Shown here: piece after piece, positions 1 to 8,381 of the stretch | How positions within the stretch are numbered: the first letter of the stretch is position 1 | Layout of the letters: each line of letters starts with the position of its first letter | Source: an uncultured Erythrobacter sp. | Lineage (GTDB): Bacteria; Pseudomonadota; Alphaproteobacteria; Sphingomonadales; Sphingomonadaceae | Direction of reading: 5' to 3' | DNA: 64,000 bases | Assembly: GCA_947500645.1 (NCBI GenBank) | Contig: CANMSD010000001.1 | Coordinates: forward strand, 310,001-374,000 | The notes under the pieces: model-generated | Told to the model about the DNA's origin: nothing | The model's input: the letters and a program-made list of their open reading frames with translations, nothing else | Database searches by the model: none | Made by a program: the position numbers and the translations under genes

Positions 1-219
1 GCGACGATAGTCGGTGAGGTCACGGGCGGGGGCGCCCATCCTTTCGAATATCGCAGGGTTCACGCGCATTTTGCTCTGGATCTGCCCGAGGGACGCTCGA
101 TCAATCCGATCACCGGTTCAAACTGGCAGGGCGTCGGTGTGCAGCCGGATGTCGAGGTGAATGCGGAAGAGGCGCTGGCGACCGCGCTCGATCTCGCGAA
201 ACGCGCCGTCCGAAAGTAG
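1..219 (+). CDS. S41-family peptidase, C-terminal end (partial)
   Basis: This reading frame is open from the left edge and stops at TAG 217-219, giving the last 72 residues of a larger protein. The pattern G-G-G-A-H-P, then G-R-S-I-N-P-I-T-G, then G-V-G-V-Q-P-D-V matches the end of the catalytic domain in IRBP/C-terminal-processing (S41) serine peptidases. The nucleophile and any PDZ or signal region lie outside the window. Such proteins are usually exported and cut C-terminal tails. The family call is fairly firm; substrate and localisation cannot be judged from this piece. Confidence 0.72.
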   Translation, partial: ATIVGEVTGGGAHPFEYRRVHAHFALDLPEGRSINPITGSNWQGVGVQPDVEVNAEEALATALDLAKRAVRK

Positions 220-236
220 CGAACGGCCTCTCGAGG

Positions 237-2558
237 TTAGTCTGCCAGTTTCACGAAACTGTCGAGCACACGCTTCGTCCCATAGTCCTCGAACTCGATT
301 TCGAGCTTGTTGCCTTCCTGATCGGTTACGCAGCCCGTGCCGAATTTGTCGTGATGTACCATCGCGCCGATCGTGATGTCGCTGCGCGGCCTGGCCGCAA
401 AGCTGGCGGCGGAGCGGGTCGTCTCGCGGACCCGATTTGGCTTGGTGCTATAGCCTGACGTGAGCGCACGCTGCCAACCGGGGCCGCGCGTATTGGCGCG
501 ATCGGGCTGAGCTTTGGCGACATGGGCGAAGGGATCGTCCTGCTCGCTCCAGTTGGCCTGCCACAGGGAGGCACCGCCGGTCATGGTCGTTTCCTGATCG
601 ATATGCTCGTCAGGCAGTTCCTCGATAAAGCGCGAGGGGATCGAACTGGTCCACTGGCCATAGATACGGCGATTGGCGGCGTGGAATATCTGGCATTTGC
701 GCCGCGCTCGGGTGATTGCGACGTAGGCCAATCGGCGCTCTTCCTCGAGGCTGGCGAGACCGCCCTCATCGAGCGAGCGCTGGGAGGGGAACACGCCTTC
801 TTCCCATCCGACGCAAAAGACGTGATCGAATTCCAGACCCTTGGCCGCATGGATCGTCATGATGGTGACGGTTTCGTCGTCATCGCCGCGATCATTGTCC
901 ATCACCAGGCTGACATGCTCTAAGAAGTCGCCGAGCGTCTCGTACTCCTCCATTGCACGGGCAAGTTCGGAGAGGTTTTCCTGCCGACCAGCGCTTTCCG
1001 GGCTGCGATCCTTTTGCAACATATCGTTATAGCCAGTCTCTTCCAGCACCAGGCGAAGCAGGTCTGACGGGGTCATTTCCTCTGCCGCTTCACGCCATGC
1101 GAGGAACCGCCTCATCAGCCCGCCAATCGTGTTCGCAGCGCGCGCCGGCAGCTCATCGCTATCGGCAAGGTCGAGTGAAGCGGCGGCCAGCGGCATGTTG
1201 GTACGCCGCGCGTGCTGGTGCATTTTCTCCAGGGTCTTTGCGCCAAGCCCCCGCTTGGGTTGATTGTAGATACGCTCGAACGCAAGATCGTCTTGCGGCT
1301 GAGCAATCACACGGAGATAAGCGAGGGCATCGCGAATCTCGGCGCGCTCGTAAAAGCGGAAACCCCCGATGATGCGATAATTGACGCCGATCTGGATGAA
1401 GCGGTCTTCAAACTCGCGGGTCTGGTATTGCGCGCGGACAAGGATTGCGACCTGATCGAGTGGCGCGCCTTCGGCCTCAAGGCGCTCAATCTCTTCGCCG
1501 ACACGGCGCGCTTCCTCGGGAGCATCCCAGACGCCGACGACGCGAACCTTGTCGCCCGCATTGACCTCGGTCCAGAGCGTCTTTTCATGCCGTTCGCTAT
1601 TGGCCCGGATCAGGCCCGAAGCTGCGCCCAGGATATGCGGGGTGGAGCGATAATTCTGTTCGAGCCGCACGACATGAGCGCCGGGAAAATCCTTCTCGAA
1701 GCGCAGGATATTGGCGACTTCCGCGCCTCGCCATGAATAGATCGACTGGTCGTCATCGCCGACGACGCAGATATTCTTGCGCTCCTGCGCGAGCAACCGC
1801 AGCCAGAGATACTGGACGGCGTTGGTATCCTGATACTCGTCGACGAGGATGTATTTGAAGCGCTGCTGGTATTCGGCCAGCACGTCATTGTGCTTGCGAA
1901 AGATATTGAGCACATGCAACATCAGATCGCCGAAGTCGCAGGCGTTGAGCGCTTTCAGCCGGTCCTGATAAAGCTGATACATCGCCTGACCGCGTCCGTT
2001 GGCGTAACTCTCATTCTCTACGGCATCCAGATCGCCGGGGTTGAGGCCCCGGTTTTTCCAGCGATCGATCAATCCGGCCAGCTGCCGCGCGGGCCAGCGC
2101 TTCTCGTCGATGTCGTTATCGTTGATGAGCTGCTTCAGCAGCCGGATCTGATCGTCCGTGTCGATGATCGTGTAGTTGCTTTGCAGGCCGACCAGTTCGG
2201 CATGGCGCCGCAGCATCTTCGCGCAGATCGAGTGGAAGGTGCCGAGCCATGGCATCCCTTCCACGCTTTCGCCCAAATGCCGCGCGACGCGGTCCCGCAT
2301 TTCGCGCGCCGCCTTATTGGTGAAGGTGACGCACAGGATCTGGCTGGGCCAGGCGCGCCGGGTCGCGACCAGATGCGCAAGCCGAGCTGTCAAAGCTGCC
2401 GTTTTCCCGGTGCCGGCTCCAGCCAGCATCAGCACCGGGCCTTCGGTCGTGAGCACGGCCTCGCGCTGCGGCGGATTCAGCTGCGCGGCGTAGGCCGGAA
2501 CTTGTGCCTCGCCTGGTTGTGAAGCGGCGGGCAGGGAGGATGCGTTGGGATCGGTCAT
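237..2558 (-). CDS. uvrD: ATP-dependent DNA helicase UvrD/PcrA
   Basis: This superfamily 1A 3'-5' helicase acts in nucleotide-excision and mismatch repair and in clearing RecA or stalled complexes. From the chosen start it is 773 residues, within the family range. Visible motifs are Walker A GAGTGKT (about 47-53), the Walker B/DEYQDTN box, QNYRST, the VGDDDQSIYSWRGA box and the C-terminal TIHAAKGLEFDHVF and VAITRAR motifs. A C-terminal Tudor-like segment (VHHDKFGTG...) is present, as in PcrA/UvrD. I chose ATG 2558 rather than the upstream in-frame start at 2606, because a LexA-type box sits inside that extension. Confidence 0.95.
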   Translation of the reverse strand: MTDPNASSLPAASQPGEAQVPAYAAQLNPPQREAVLTTEGPVLMLAGAGTGKTAALTARLAHLVATRRAWPSQILCVTFTNKAAREMRDRVARHLGESVEGMPWLGTFHSICAKMLRRHAELVGLQSNYTIIDTDDQIRLLKQLINDNDIDEKRWPARQLAGLIDRWKNRGLNPGDLDAVENESYANGRGQAMYQLYQDRLKALNACDFGDLMLHVLNIFRKHNDVLAEYQQRFKYILVDEYQDTNAVQYLWLRLLAQERKNICVVGDDDQSIYSWRGAEVANILRFEKDFPGAHVVRLEQNYRSTPHILGAASGLIRANSERHEKTLWTEVNAGDKVRVVGVWDAPEEARRVGEEIERLEAEGAPLDQVAILVRAQYQTREFEDRFIQIGVNYRIIGGFRFYERAEIRDALAYLRVIAQPQDDLAFERIYNQPKRGLGAKTLEKMHQHARRTNMPLAAASLDLADSDELPARAANTIGGLMRRFLAWREAAEEMTPSDLLRLVLEETGYNDMLQKDRSPESAGRQENLSELARAMEEYETLGDFLEHVSLVMDNDRGDDDETVTIMTIHAAKGLEFDHVFCVGWEEGVFPSQRSLDEGGLASLEEERRLAYVAITRARRKCQIFHAANRRIYGQWTSSIPSRFIEELPDEHIDQETTMTGGASLWQANWSEQDDPFAHVAKAQPDRANTRGPGWQRALTSGYSTKPNRVRETTRSAASFAARPRSDITIGAMVHHDKFGTGCVTDQEGNKLEIEFEDYGTKRVLDSFVKLAD

Positions 2559-2570
2559 TGTTCTACCTGT

Positions 2571-2585
2571 GAACAGGTAGGGAAC
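2571..2585 (-). promoter_or_regulatory. LexA (SOS) box upstream of uvrD
   Basis: On the gene strand this reads GTTC CCTACCT GTTC, an exact match to the alphaproteobacterial LexA consensus GTTC-N7-GTTC. It ends 12 bases before the uvrD ATG at 2558. An 8-bp-arm palindrome (CTACCTGT/ACAGGTAG, 2563-2580) overlaps it. uvrD is a classical SOS gene, so SOS induction is the likely role. The box also argues for the shorter uvrD start and for a very short leader. Confidence 0.8.
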
Positions 2586-2772
2586 GTTGATCCCCCCGGC
2601 AAGCACGCAGATTTTCGCATACCCAGCTCAATTCCATGAGATTCGCCAATAATTGCGAGCAATTCTCAACCCATCGCGCTTTCGCCACGCATGACGCCTA
2701 GCCGTGCCGAAGGCGCGCTGCGCTCGCCGTCAAGGGGTTCGCGAATGGAAAACATGCGGCCATAAGGATGGA

Positions 2773-2805
2773 GCTTGCTCAGAGGGGAACTCATCAAGAG
2801 CAAGC
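2773..2805 (+). other. Inverted repeat in leader of small secreted protein gene
   Basis: Arms GCTTGCTC (2773-2780) and GAGCAAGC (2798-2805) pair perfectly over 8 bp around a 17-base loop, 44 bases before the ATG at 2850. No T-run follows, so it is not an obvious terminator. It may be an mRNA leader hairpin or an operator. The rest of 2586-2849 shows nothing I can assign. Confidence 0.4.
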
Positions 2806-2849
2806 GGGTCGCGTTCGTAACGCTTGGGACAATTTTACTGGAGAATCCC

Positions 2850-3260
2850 ATGCGTAAATCAATTTCTTACCTTGCCGGTGCCGGACTCATGGCACTCGCT
2901 ATTCCCATCAGTGCCACCGCGCTCGCTCAGGACGAGGCGCCACCACCACCTGCAGAAACATCCACCGATATGACGCCGGATCAAACGGCAGCCTATGACA
3001 GCTGGCCCCCGGACCAGCAGGCAGCCTACGATGCCTGGCCGATGGAGACGCGTGGATATTACTGGACACTCGCTCCCAATCGTCAGGAACTGTTCTGGCG
3101 CCTGTCGGACGAAGATCGCGTGTTGATTACTTCAATGAGCGGCCCCGATCGCGAATCGACTTGGGAAATCATCGAGGCACGAGCTGCTGGTGGTGAGGCC
3201 CCTCCCGCCGAGCCCGCACAAGAGCCAGCCGAAGAGCCGATGCCTGATGGTGGGTCGTAA
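2850..3260 (+). CDS. Small exported protein of unknown function
   Basis: This is a 136-residue protein with a clear signal peptide: MRKS, then a hydrophobic stretch ending in ATALAQ, with likely cleavage near residue 26. The mature part opens with a Pro/Glu stretch, followed by a Trp/Tyr-rich region with repeats of the type YDSWPPDQQAAYDAWP (about residues 50-75) and a Pro/Ala/Glu-rich tail. I chose ATG 2850 because GGAG lies just upstream at 2841-2844 and the signal peptide starts there. Similar small Trp-repeat proteins occur in sphingomonads. No function can be assigned. Confidence 0.8.
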   Translation: MRKSISYLAGAGLMALAIPISATALAQDEAPPPPAETSTDMTPDQTAAYDSWPPDQQAAYDAWPMETRGYYWTLAPNRQELFWRLSDEDRVLITSMSGPDRESTWEIIEARAAGGEAPPAEPAQEPAEEPMPDGGS

Positions 3261-3333
3261 GCTGCTGGGGCTTTCCTAGCCTCAACTAGTTTACGCCAAT
3301 CGGACCGGGCGGCGGGAGCAGCAGTGTCCTCTG

Positions 3334-3885
3334 CTAATGTTCTGCGCTTAGGCGAAACAAAGTCAGTTTGCCTTTGCCAACCCGCCGCTCGGCTTCGATG
3401 TCCAAGCCTTTGACACTCGTATTTTCATGCCGCGCGGTTTCCAGCGCGATCCAGGTGGCCGGGCCAATCCATCCCAGCCTTAGCAGGCGTTCCAACGCGA
3501 CGATGCCTGCACCCGTATCATACGGTGGATCGAGCAAAATAAGATCATAAGTCTCGCGCGCTGGACCGAGCGACATCACCGAGCCAGCCTGTACCGAGCC
3601 CTTCGAGGTTGCATCGAGTGCCGACAGGTTGGCTCGGATGGTGTCGAGGGCTGCGCGATCGTGTTCGACGAAGAGGCAGTGCGCCGCACCGCGCGATAGA
3701 GCCTCGATGCCCAGCGCGCCCGACCCCGCGAACAGATCGACGACGCGCAGGTCTTCAAAGCTGCCGAGCCTGCTTGTGAGCATGCTGAACAAGGTCTCGC
3801 GCGTGCGATCCGCCGTTGGGCGCGTCGCCTCACCTTTGGGCGCGGTCAATTTCCTGCCACGCCAGTCCCCCGCGATGACCCTCAT
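3334..3885 (-). CDS. rsmD: 16S rRNA (guanine(966)-N2)-methyltransferase RsmD
   Basis: RsmD transfers a methyl group from S-adenosylmethionine to G966 of 16S rRNA in assembled 30S particles. The 183 residues match the family length. Visible are the N-terminal RVIAGDWRGRKL signature, the TRPTADRTRETLFSML motif, the SAM-binding DLFAGSGALGIEALSRGA segment (50-67) and the catalytic DPPY motif (119-122). Its ATG overlaps the stop of the upstream pseudouridine synthase by 4 bases, so the two are translationally coupled. This pairing is common in Alphaproteobacteria. Confidence 0.95.
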   Translation of the reverse strand: MRVIAGDWRGRKLTAPKGEATRPTADRTRETLFSMLTSRLGSFEDLRVVDLFAGSGALGIEALSRGAAHCLFVEHDRAALDTIRANLSALDATSKGSVQAGSVMSLGPARETYDLILLDPPYDTGAGIVALERLLRLGWIGPATWIALETARHENTSVKGLDIEAERRVGKGKLTLFRLSAEH

Positions 3886-4658
3886 TCGCGTGCTGCTTTC
3901 TTCAAGGAGCTGACGAACCGGTCGAGGTCGCCCTTCCGGATGCGCACGGCTTGCCCGCGCGGCAATTCGCCCAGTTCAAACGGTCCATAGGCGATGCGGA
4001 TAAGACGGTTTACTTTCATTCCGAGATATTCGAGCACGCGCCGAACCTCGCGGTTTTTACCCTCGGTAATGGTCATTTCGATCCATTGGTTGCGTCCTTT
4101 GCCACGCTCCAGATTGGCATCGATCGAGCCATAGCGAACGCCATCGATGGTTATCCCGTTGATCAGCTCCTCGAGCTGGTCTTGGCTGACCTCGCCAAAG
4201 GCGCGGGCGCGGTATGTGCGCGGTACGCCGGAAGAGGGCAGTTCCATCTGACGCTTCAGAGCGCCATCATTGGTGAGCAGCAAAAGTCCTTCCGTATTGA
4301 GATCGAGCCGCCCGACCGGCATCAGGCGCGGTGCATCCTTGGGCAAGGAATTGGTAAGCGCCTGATAAATTGTCGCGCGTCCCGCCATATCGCGTTCGGC
4401 GGTGATCAGGCCGGTTGGCTTGTGAAAGGCATAGAGCTGCGTCGGTTCGGGCTTTGCGACAGGTTTTCCGTCGACGCTGATCCCCTTGAGAGAGGTGAGG
4501 AACGTCGCGGGTGTCTCCACCACTTTGCCATCCTGCGTGATGCGCCCATCGGCGATCATACGCTCGATCTCGCGGCGGCTGGCCACGCCCGCGCGCGCGA
4601 GCAGCTTTGCGATACGATCGCCTTCGGGACGGTCATCGGATCTGGGGGACTTGGTCAT
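3882..4658 (-). CDS. rRNA pseudouridine synthase, RluB/RsuA type
   Basis: This enzyme isomerises a specific uridine of ribosomal RNA to pseudouridine. An N-terminal S4 RNA-binding domain (about 14-60; GVASRREIERMIADGRI) is followed by the RsuA/RluB/E/F catalytic domain. The signature GRLDLNTEGLLLLTNDG gives the catalytic Asp119, and ITEGKNREVRRVL lies near residue 200. At 258 residues it resembles RluB (23S U2605) more than RsuA, but the target cannot be fixed from sequence alone. It is the first gene of a coupled pair with rsmD. Confidence 0.9.
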   Translation of the reverse strand: MTKSPRSDDRPEGDRIAKLLARAGVASRREIERMIADGRITQDGKVVETPATFLTSLKGISVDGKPVAKPEPTQLYAFHKPTGLITAERDMAGRATIYQALTNSLPKDAPRLMPVGRLDLNTEGLLLLTNDGALKRQMELPSSGVPRTYRARAFGEVSQDQLEELINGITIDGVRYGSIDANLERGKGRNQWIEMTITEGKNREVRRVLEYLGMKVNRLIRIAYGPFELGELPRGQAVRIRKGDLDRFVSSLKKAARE

Positions 4659-4695
4659 TGCGCGCGGCTACGCGTTTGCATCGTGCGGCGCAATC

Positions 4696-5388
4696 CTAAG
4701 CACCGAGAATGAAGCCTGTCACCGTCAGGCGGCCCTCCGTCACCGCTCGGTCCGGGGCGGGAACCGACAAGATGTTGCCTGAGTGTAATTGACGACCGCG
4801 ATAGGCGATAAGCCGATCCGGCTTTGCCTCGACTTCTCCGATCAACTCATAGCGCTCCGAATCCCCGCGCTGATATTGCGCCGCTGCTTCGCCAAAATCC
4901 GCATCATCGGTCTTTTTGGCTCGCTCATAGTCATCAAGCCGCTCCGGTGTGATTGTTTCGAAACCGGTGCGGCGATGGCGATAGAATGCCGTACCGCTTT
5001 CCGCCCGCGCCGAGAGATAATGCACGATGGCCACAACATGCGCGCGCGCCTCGTCGAAATGCGGGATGCGCTGTGCGGGTGATAGCTCTTCGGGTCGCAA
5101 GGTAACGATGCTGAAAGAGCAGCTTTCGAACTTCATCTGGCTGAACCCGAACTCTTCGCGTAGCGCCGCTGCAAGCAATGGCGCTTTATCAGCCTGGCTC
5201 ACGTACCCTTTGGGTTCGATATTGGCGCGAATACCTGGGTAGCCTGTGACCTGCTCATATTGCGCGGAACGACCTGCCTTGATCAGACCATCGGTCCAGC
5301 CTGAAAATCCGTCAATCACAATAACTGGCTCGCGTTCGTGCCCGAACCGATGCACATCATAACCCTGCTCGAGGTCGGTTTGGTTCAT
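4696..5388 (-). CDS. DUF6445 family protein, 2-oxoglutarate/Fe(II) oxygenase-like fold
   Basis: This 230-residue protein has the DUF6445 pattern: YPGIRA near residue 50, RIPHFDE near 108-113, and GTAFYRHRRTGFE near 132-144. The possible iron ligands H110, D112 and H202 (QLHSG), plus a C-terminal Arg221 in GRLTVTGF, fit a jelly-roll 2-oxoglutarate oxygenase layout. That reading is inference from spacing. The gene starts 5 bases after the stop of the Rieske oxygenase gene, so both should be on one transcript. Substrate and reaction are unknown. Confidence 0.7.
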   Translation of the reverse strand: MNQTDLEQGYDVHRFGHEREPVIVIDGFSGWTDGLIKAGRSAQYEQVTGYPGIRANIEPKGYVSQADKAPLLAAALREEFGFSQMKFESCSFSIVTLRPEELSPAQRIPHFDEARAHVVAIVHYLSARAESGTAFYRHRRTGFETITPERLDDYERAKKTDDADFGEAAAQYQRGDSERYELIGEVEAKPDRLIAYRGRQLHSGNILSVPAPDRAVTEGRLTVTGFILGA

Positions 5389-5392
5389 TCGG

Positions 5393-6583
5393 TCAGCTGG
5401 CGGATGCAGCTTCTAGGGCAGCGGATACGATCTCTTCGAAGCGGCTGATCCCGCCTTCGAGTGTACCGAGAGTAAGATGTTCGATCGCGCCGGATTCGAG
5501 GCCTTGTTGGCCGAGTTCCGCCGCGCGGAAGTCTTCGCTCGCAAATACCCCGCCGTCCAGCAGGTTCCAGCTACGCTCCCAGTGATCGCGTGCCTTGTTT
5601 GTCGCGGGCACTTCGGGGATTAGCATGAAGTCCTCGACGATGGTGTGATCATGCGCCTGAGGCATCAGCACCATGACATTGAGATAATCGGGGCTCGGTA
5701 CGATGATGGTCGCAGGCAGCAACTGGTAAGCGAAGGTAACTATCCGGCGCAGCTGGGACATATCGGACAGGTCGATATCCTCCATTTCCTCAAGCCGTCC
5801 GACCGCAGAGCGCTGATGCGGGCCAATCGTATCGCCACTCGTGACCCCGTCCTTGAAGAACGGGCCTATCGTGTTCGCGTGCAGTCGGGTGACATGGTAG
5901 CTTTCAAGGAAGGCGTCCATGATCAGTTTCCAATTGCCCGCGACCGAATGCGTCTTGCGGCGGAACAGGTGCGATTTGTCCATCCCGAAAGCGTTGAAGT
6001 CCTCGCCCAAACTACTGGCGTGGGTGAAGTCAGCGTCATCTGTAGGCGCGAACCAGATCAGCCCGCCCGCCTCGCAAGAAGGCAATTCGACCAGACTGTG
6101 CTCGCTCTTGTCGAGACCCGGAAAGGTCTCTGGCCGGGGCAGCGCAAGCAGAGCGCCGTCGAGCTTGTAAGTCCACGCGTGATAGGGGCAGACCAGTCGG
6201 CTGGCGCATTGCACCTCGTCACCCTCGACCAGCCGCGTACCGCGATGGCGGCAGACATTGAGGAAGACATGCGCCTCGCCCTTCGCATCGCGTGTGATCA
6301 GCAGCGGTCGGCCTGTGCCATCATGCGGAACCGCCAGGCCCGGTTCTGGCAACAGCGCGGATGGGGCGATGACTTGCGGAAGGCGATCGAACAAAGCCGC
6401 CTTCTCGCGTTTGAAGTGATCGGGGTCGGTGTAAAGGCTCGCAGGCACGGTTGAAATTCGGTCGGCCTCACGCTGTTTTCCGTTCTTGATATCCTCCGCG
6501 AGCGCCCGCTGACCCTCTGTCGCGCGCAGGATCGGCGACGCATCTGCGGCAGAAGGTGTTGATGACGTTGTGGGCGCGTTCAT
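5393..6583 (-). CDS. Rieske [2Fe-2S] aromatic-ring-hydroxylating oxygenase, alpha subunit
   Basis: The Rieske cluster ligands are visible as C111-x-H113 and C132-x2-H135 (CRHRGTR and CPYHAW). The mononuclear iron site is seen in D223 and in ESYHVTRLH (H230, H235), the usual D-x-H-x4-H arrangement. Length (396) and order match alpha subunits of ring-hydroxylating or Rieske N-demethylating oxygenases. No beta subunit, ferredoxin or reductase gene is adjacent, so electrons must come from elsewhere. It is followed at once by the DUF6445 gene. The substrate is unknown. Confidence 0.88.
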   Translation of the reverse strand: MNAPTTSSTPSAADASPILRATEGQRALAEDIKNGKQREADRISTVPASLYTDPDHFKREKAALFDRLPQVIAPSALLPEPGLAVPHDGTGRPLLITRDAKGEAHVFLNVCRHRGTRLVEGDEVQCASRLVCPYHAWTYKLDGALLALPRPETFPGLDKSEHSLVELPSCEAGGLIWFAPTDDADFTHASSLGEDFNAFGMDKSHLFRRKTHSVAGNWKLIMDAFLESYHVTRLHANTIGPFFKDGVTSGDTIGPHQRSAVGRLEEMEDIDLSDMSQLRRIVTFAYQLLPATIIVPSPDYLNVMVLMPQAHDHTIVEDFMLIPEVPATNKARDHWERSWNLLDGGVFASEDFRAAELGQQGLESGAIEHLTLGTLEGGISRFEEIVSAALEAASAS

Positions 6584-6656
6584 CGAAGCGTTCCTATTTC
6601 TTTCTCGCGTGGCTAGTGTTGCAGAAGTTTAGCAATGAAGAAAGATGGGAGCACAA

Positions 6657-8381
6657 ATGGCTGAAGCCGCCCTAAGCGATCAATCGCGTGTCTCCCGCTG
6701 GCTGACCCTGTTCACATCGCTGCGTCAACCGAAGACGGGCTATATGCTGATTTTCGGCTTTGCTTCGGGCCTGCCATACGCATTGCTGCTCGGTACGCTC
6801 TACGCTTGGCTCACCGATGCCGAAGTCGATGTTGAGACAATGGGCGTCTTCTCGCTAATTGGGCTTGCCTATGCGTTCAAGTTTCTGTGGTCGCCCGCGC
6901 TCGACCGGGTTGACGTTCCGCTGCTTAGGCGGCTGGGCAAACGCAAGCAGTGGATCGTAACGGCGCAGCTCTTGCTTGGCGGGATCCTTGTGATCCTGTC
7001 GACACTCAATCCGCTTAACTCGCTCGGCTGGTTTTCCCTGCTGGCCGGGATCGGAGCGTTTGCCAGCGCGACTCAGGACGTGGTGATCGACGCTTGGCGC
7101 GTTGATGTTGCGGACGACAAGGCGACGATCGACATTCTCTCGACCGTCTATCAGATGGGCTATCGCATTGCTGCACTGGTGGGCGGCGCATTGGCATTGT
7201 TCATGGCAGAACGGACCGGCTGGCCCGCAGTCTATGCGACCATGGGCGGAATTCTTCTCGCCGTCGGTTTCCTCGGGCTGTTCGCTCCCGATGCGCAGCG
7301 GAGCGAGCAGGCTGTGTCGGATGAGCGGGAAAACCTGCTGACTTTGCGAGAGCCCGGGCAGCTTCACCCGCGCATTCGGGCATGGGCGCTCGGCGCGGTC
7401 GGGCTGTTGTGGGGCTGGGCGCTGGTCACAGTGCTGGTCTTCATGGTGCGCTCGCTCAATTCCGATCCGGATCTGAGACCGGACAGCACTGCATTTGTCA
7501 GCCAGATGGGGCCGCTGATCGTGGTTGCCACGGTGGTGATACCCGCATTGATCGCAGGCTGGCTCGAACGCCTGCGTAAGAAGGGGCGATATGTCCTTGA
7601 TGAGAGCGTGCCATCGCGTGGCGGATTCGACACGGCGCTCGACCACGGATATCGCGCGCTGATCCTGCCGCTTGCCGAGATAATCGGCAGGTTGCGCTGG
7701 GCGGCGGTGCTAGTGATCGCCCTCGTGCTGACCTACCGAATTACCGACGCGATCTGGGGCAGCTTTGCCTATCCATTCTACTTGGGTGAGCTTGAATATA
7801 CCAAGGACGAAGTTGCGGTTGCCTCCAAGTTCTTCGGCGTCGGCGCTCTGCTCGTCGGTCTTGCTCTCGGTGGCGCGCTTCTCACGATCATTGGTCGGAT
7901 GACGACGCTTACTCTTGGCGCATTGATCGCGGCGCTTACCAACCTGCTTTACGCGGATCTCGCGATTGGCGGCGCGAGAATGCAAGCAGCCAGCGATATG
8001 ATCGGCTTCACCTGGCTCACTGGCTTGTTCGGTGCGGACGATCGCCTTTCAAAGCTGATGCTCACGATCGGGATGGAGAACATCGCCGTCGGCGTCGCTG
8101 GTGCGGCTTTTGTCGCCTATCTCTCCAGCATCGTCGCAAAGGGTTATAGCGCTGTGCAATATGCGCTGCTGTCTTCACTGACACTGCTGGTTGGCACGCT
8201 TGGAAGGCCTGCGCTGGGGCAGATGATTGAAGAGCAGGGCTATTACGACGTATTTATCCTGACGACGCTGATTGGCCTGTTTGCCGTTGTGTTGTGCCTG
8301 GTCGAGTGGATCCGGCAAACGCGTCTCGGAAAGGACGCGGGCGTCGTTGCTCCGGAGGCTGCCGCGCAACCGGCGGAGTGA
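6657..8381 (+). CDS. AmpG-type MFS permease (muropeptide importer)
   Basis: AmpG imports GlcNAc-anhydroMurNAc peptides from the periplasm for cell-wall recycling. Matches to the family are GFASGLPYALLLGTLYAWL near the N-terminus, YAFKFLWSPALDR, and SATQDVVIDAWRVD, together with 12 or more membrane segments. The length of 574 residues is long for the family; a central soluble stretch (about 215-340) separates the two halves. I chose ATG 6657 because GGGAG lies 5 bases upstream; ATG 6645 in the same frame is possible. The stop abuts the convergent folC stop, with no gap. An LD-carboxypeptidase and an Mpl-like ligase elsewhere in the window support a recycling role. Confidence 0.82.
   Translation: MAEAALSDQSRVSRWLTLFTSLRQPKTGYMLIFGFASGLPYALLLGTLYAWLTDAEVDVETMGVFSLIGLAYAFKFLWSPALDRVDVPLLRRLGKRKQWIVTAQLLLGGILVILSTLNPLNSLGWFSLLAGIGAFASATQDVVIDAWRVDVADDKATIDILSTVYQMGYRIAALVGGALALFMAERTGWPAVYATMGGILLAVGFLGLFAPDAQRSEQAVSDERENLLTLREPGQLHPRIRAWALGAVGLLWGWALVTVLVFMVRSLNSDPDLRPDSTAFVSQMGPLIVVATVVIPALIAGWLERLRKKGRYVLDESVPSRGGFDTALDHGYRALILPLAEIIGRLRWAAVLVIALVLTYRITDAIWGSFAYPFYLGELEYTKDEVAVASKFFGVGALLVGLALGGALLTIIGRMTTLTLGALIAALTNLLYADLAIGGARMQAASDMIGFTWLTGLFGADDRLSKLMLTIGMENIAVGVAGAAFVAYLSSIVAKGYSAVQYALLSSLTLLVGTLGRPALGQMIEEQGYYDVFILTTLIGLFAVVLCLVEWIRQTRLGKDAGVVAPEAAAQPAE

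Noticed and set aside
2786..2815. EcfG-type stress promoter (GGAAC ... CGTT) upstream of the small secreted protein
   Set aside because: GGAAC at 2786-2790 and CGTT at 2812-2815 are 21 bases apart; the consensus spacing is 16-17.
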